Shown: positions 5,872-7,038 of the stretch, one piece after another
How positions within the stretch are numbered: position 1 is the first letter of the stretch
Layout: the number at the start of each line of letters is the position of its first letter
Assembly: GCA_021154945.1 (NCBI GenBank)
Contig: JAJNQF010000179.1
Location: 1-7,038, forward strand
Length of the DNA: 7,038 nt
Origin: Sphingomonas sp.
GTDB taxonomy: Bacteria; Pseudomonadota; Alphaproteobacteria; Sphingomonadales; Sphingomonadaceae
Direction: 5' to 3'
The notes under the pieces: generated by a model
Told to the model about the DNA's origin: nothing
Seen by the model: only the letters and a program-made list of their open reading frames with translations
Database searches by the model: none
Made by a program: the position numbers and the translations under genes

Positions 5872-5928
5872 TTGTTCTCCCGCGAAGGCAGGAGCCCAGT
5901 CTGGGTCCCTGCCTTTGCGGGGAAACAA
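5872..5928. repeat. 57-bp palindromic repeat pair between convergent genes, type A
   Basis: Arms at 5872-5899 and 5901-5928 are inverted copies separated by one base and could form a hairpin almost along their full length (TTGTTCTCCCGCGAAGGCAG onward). The sequence is the same family as the arms at 769-846. It fills nearly all of the 65 bp between the convergent stop codons of rimM and the oxidoreductase gene. It may act as a two-way transcription stop or mRNA 3' protector, but no T run follows on either strand, so it is annotated as a repeat first. Confidence 0.85.
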
Positions 5929-5933
5929 TCTGC

Positions 5934-6839
5934 CTATCTTCGCAAAGGCTTCTGTTGGGCGAGCATGTTGCGGATCGTCGTGGCGGCGACGCCGGCCTCG
6001 CCCATCGCATGGCTGATCTGGTCCAGACCCTTCACGACGTCACCGGCGGCGAATAGCCCGGGGATCGACGTCCGCTGATGCGAGTCCACCTCCAGGCAGC
6101 CATCCTCGGAAGCGCTCGCACCCGCCGCAACGGCGAGTTCCGATCGGATCACCGAGCCTAGCGCCGGATAGACGCTGTCGAACGCCATGCGGCCCTCGAC
6201 CGTGTCGAGCGCGAGCCTGTCCCCCTCGATCGCATAATTGCCGCAGGGACCGCCCACCCGGACGATCCCGGCATCGTCGAGCGCCGCCTCGCATGCGGGA
6301 TCGAGGTCATGGCCACCCTCGGGCGCGATCAGCGTCACGTCCTTCGTGTAGCCGCGCAGGAACAGTGCCTCGCGCATGCCGTGGCCGCCTGTGCCTATCA
6401 CCCCGACGCGCTTGTCGGTTACCTCATAACCGTCGCAGATCGGGCAATAGCGGAACAGGCCAGCCTCGAGCGCCTCGTCGTGGATCGCATCGGGCATGTC
6501 GGGGCGGTTGTTGACCACGCCGGTCGCGAGCAGGACGCTCCGCGCCCGGGCCCGCCGATCGCCGATCCGCACCGTGAACCCATCGTCGTCCACCTCGATC
6601 GCGTTCACCCGCGCACCTTCGCGGACCGCGCCATATTTTTCCGCCTGCGCCAGCATCCGCGCTAGTAGCTCCGTGCCGCGGATGCCTTCGGGATACCCCG
6701 CATGGTTATGCGTGCACGGGATCAGCGCCGCGCGGCTGCTGCCGCAGTCGAACAGCCGGATCGAGAGGTGGAACCGCGCGAGATAGATGGCCGCGGTCAG
6801 CCCTGCCGGGCCGGCGCCGATGATGATGCAATCGTCCAT
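5934..6839 (-). CDS. Thioredoxin-reductase-like NAD(P)/FAD-dependent oxidoreductase
   Basis: A 301-residue class II pyridine nucleotide-disulfide oxidoreductase (TrxB-like, COG0492 type), cytosolic, with no signal peptide. The FAD-binding GAGPAG is at 8-13 (MDDCIIIGAGPAGLTAAIYL). The redox centre CPICDGYE sits at 132-139, where TrxB has CATCDGF. The second nucleotide-binding loop is GTGGHG at 149-154, and the C-terminal FAD motif SIPGLFAAGDVVKGLDQ is followed by SHAMGEAGVAATTIRNML. The HRRxxxR segment that binds the NADPH 2'-phosphate in TrxB is replaced by IAPEGGHDL (171-179), so coenzyme preference may differ. The ATG at 6837-6839 is chosen because the FAD motif follows at once; starts further upstream would run into the divergent antitoxin gene. 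The physiological electron acceptor is unknown: thioredoxin, another protein disulfide or a small molecule are all possible. Convergent with rimM. Confidence 0.93.
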   Translation of the reverse strand: MDDCIIIGAGPAGLTAAIYLARFHLSIRLFDCGSSRAALIPCTHNHAGYPEGIRGTELLARMLAQAEKYGAVREGARVNAIEVDDDGFTVRIGDRRARARSVLLATGVVNNRPDMPDAIHDEALEAGLFRYCPICDGYEVTDKRVGVIGTGGHGMREALFLRGYTKDVTLIAPEGGHDLDPACEAALDDAGIVRVGGPCGNYAIEGDRLALDTVEGRMAFDSVYPALGSVIRSELAVAAGASASEDGCLEVDSHQRTSIPGLFAAGDVVKGLDQISHAMGEAGVAATTIRNMLAQQKPLRR

Positions 6840-6873
6840 GCCCCCGCGAGCGTTTCGCAAGCGTAATTGTTCC

Positions 6874-6911
6874 TTGAGATTTACAGCGATGTATATACAC
6901 TGCGTATATAC
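6874..6911 (+). promoter_or_regulatory. Probable antitoxin promoter with two GTATATAC operator octamers
   Basis: Two identical self-complementary octamers GTATATAC lie at 6891-6898 and 6904-6911, separated by ACTGC. A candidate -35 TTGAGA (6874-6879) and -10 TACACT (6896-6901), 16 bp apart, would place the operator over the -10 and start site. The second octamer directly abuts the GGAGG ribosome binding site (6912-6916). Toxin-antitoxin genes are usually repressed by binding of the antitoxin to such palindromes. The site lies in the 82-bp gap between the divergent antitoxin and oxidoreductase genes and might affect both. Confidence 0.6.
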
Positions 6912-6921
6912 GGAGGATGTC

Positions 6922-7038
6922 ATGACGAAGGAATACCGCGCCAAGACGTTCAAGTCGGGCAACTCGGTCGCGCTGCGGCTGCCGAAGGGGCTTGGCATTG
7001 AGGAGGGGCGTGAGATGATGGTCCGTGAGGAGTATGGT
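6922..7038 (+). CDS. AbrB/SpoVT-type antitoxin, VapB/MazE-like (3' part outside window)
   Basis: The first 39 codons of a small DNA-binding antitoxin are visible: MTKEYRAKTFKSGNSVALRL then PKGLGIEEGREMMVREEYG. The pattern K-T-F-K-S-G-N-S-x-A-L-R-L-P-K is the hallmark of the swapped-hairpin AbrB/SpoVT fold found in VapB and MazE antitoxins, which neutralise a toxin and repress their own operon as a complex. The ATG at 6922 is well supported by GGAGG (6912-6916) 5 bases upstream. The operator-like octamers just before it fit autoregulation. The toxin, probably a PIN-domain VapC-type RNase, is expected immediately downstream but cannot be seen, so the exact type is not settled. Confidence 0.85.
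   Translation, partial: MTKEYRAKTFKSGNSVALRLPKGLGIEEGREMMVREEYG

Noticed and set aside
6840..6998. N-terminal extension of the oxidoreductase into the divergent gene
   Set aside because: It would overlap the antitoxin coding sequence and its operator, and the FAD motif already sits right after ATG 6839.

Overview
The window looks like chromosomal DNA of a GC-rich alphaproteobacterium, most likely a sphingomonad (Sphingomonas or a close relative). The basis is high GC at third codon positions, the style of the MtaB, Ffh, bS16 and RimM proteins, and many short inverted repeats of the kind common between sphingomonad genes. The genus is inferred from recollection of such sequences, not from a search.

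Layout. Positions 1-685 (minus) hold the N-terminal part of MtaB, a tRNA methylthiotransferase whose only plausible start is a CTG codon. Positions 686-1009 carry no gene, only two pairs of inverted extragenic palindromes. Positions 1010-2635 (minus) encode a membrane-anchored GGDEF-EAL protein with a degenerate GADEF motif and an apparently intact EAL site, so it is probably a c-di-GMP phosphodiesterase or receptor. Positions 2636-2952 separate it from the divergent ffh gene and hold a CtrA-like half-site pair, a palindromic repeat and a string of small hairpins.

Positions 2953-5868 (plus) are a translation and protein-targeting cluster: ffh (SRP GTPase), rpsP (ribosomal protein bS16) and rimM (30S maturation factor). 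An inverted repeat pair lies between rpsP and rimM. A possible 47-codon acidic reading frame with a strong ribosome binding site overlaps the 5' end of rimM in another frame. In many proteobacteria trmD and rplS follow rimM. Here rimM is followed by a 57-bp repeat hairpin and a convergent gene.

That gene (5934-6839, minus) encodes a thioredoxin-reductase-like FAD oxidoreductase with a CPIC redox centre. Divergent from it, at the right edge, is the start of an AbrB/SpoVT-type antitoxin gene (VapB/MazE-like), preceded by two GTATATAC octamers overlapping a probable promoter. The partner toxin would lie beyond the window. The 5934-7038 block therefore looks like an accessory module next to a conserved housekeeping operon.

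I found no RNA gene, CRISPR array, insertion sequence or clearly novel multi-gene system. The items most worth checking are the overlapping frame at rimM, the interrupted rimM-trmD order, the CTG start of mtaB, the structured ffh leader and the antitoxin operator.
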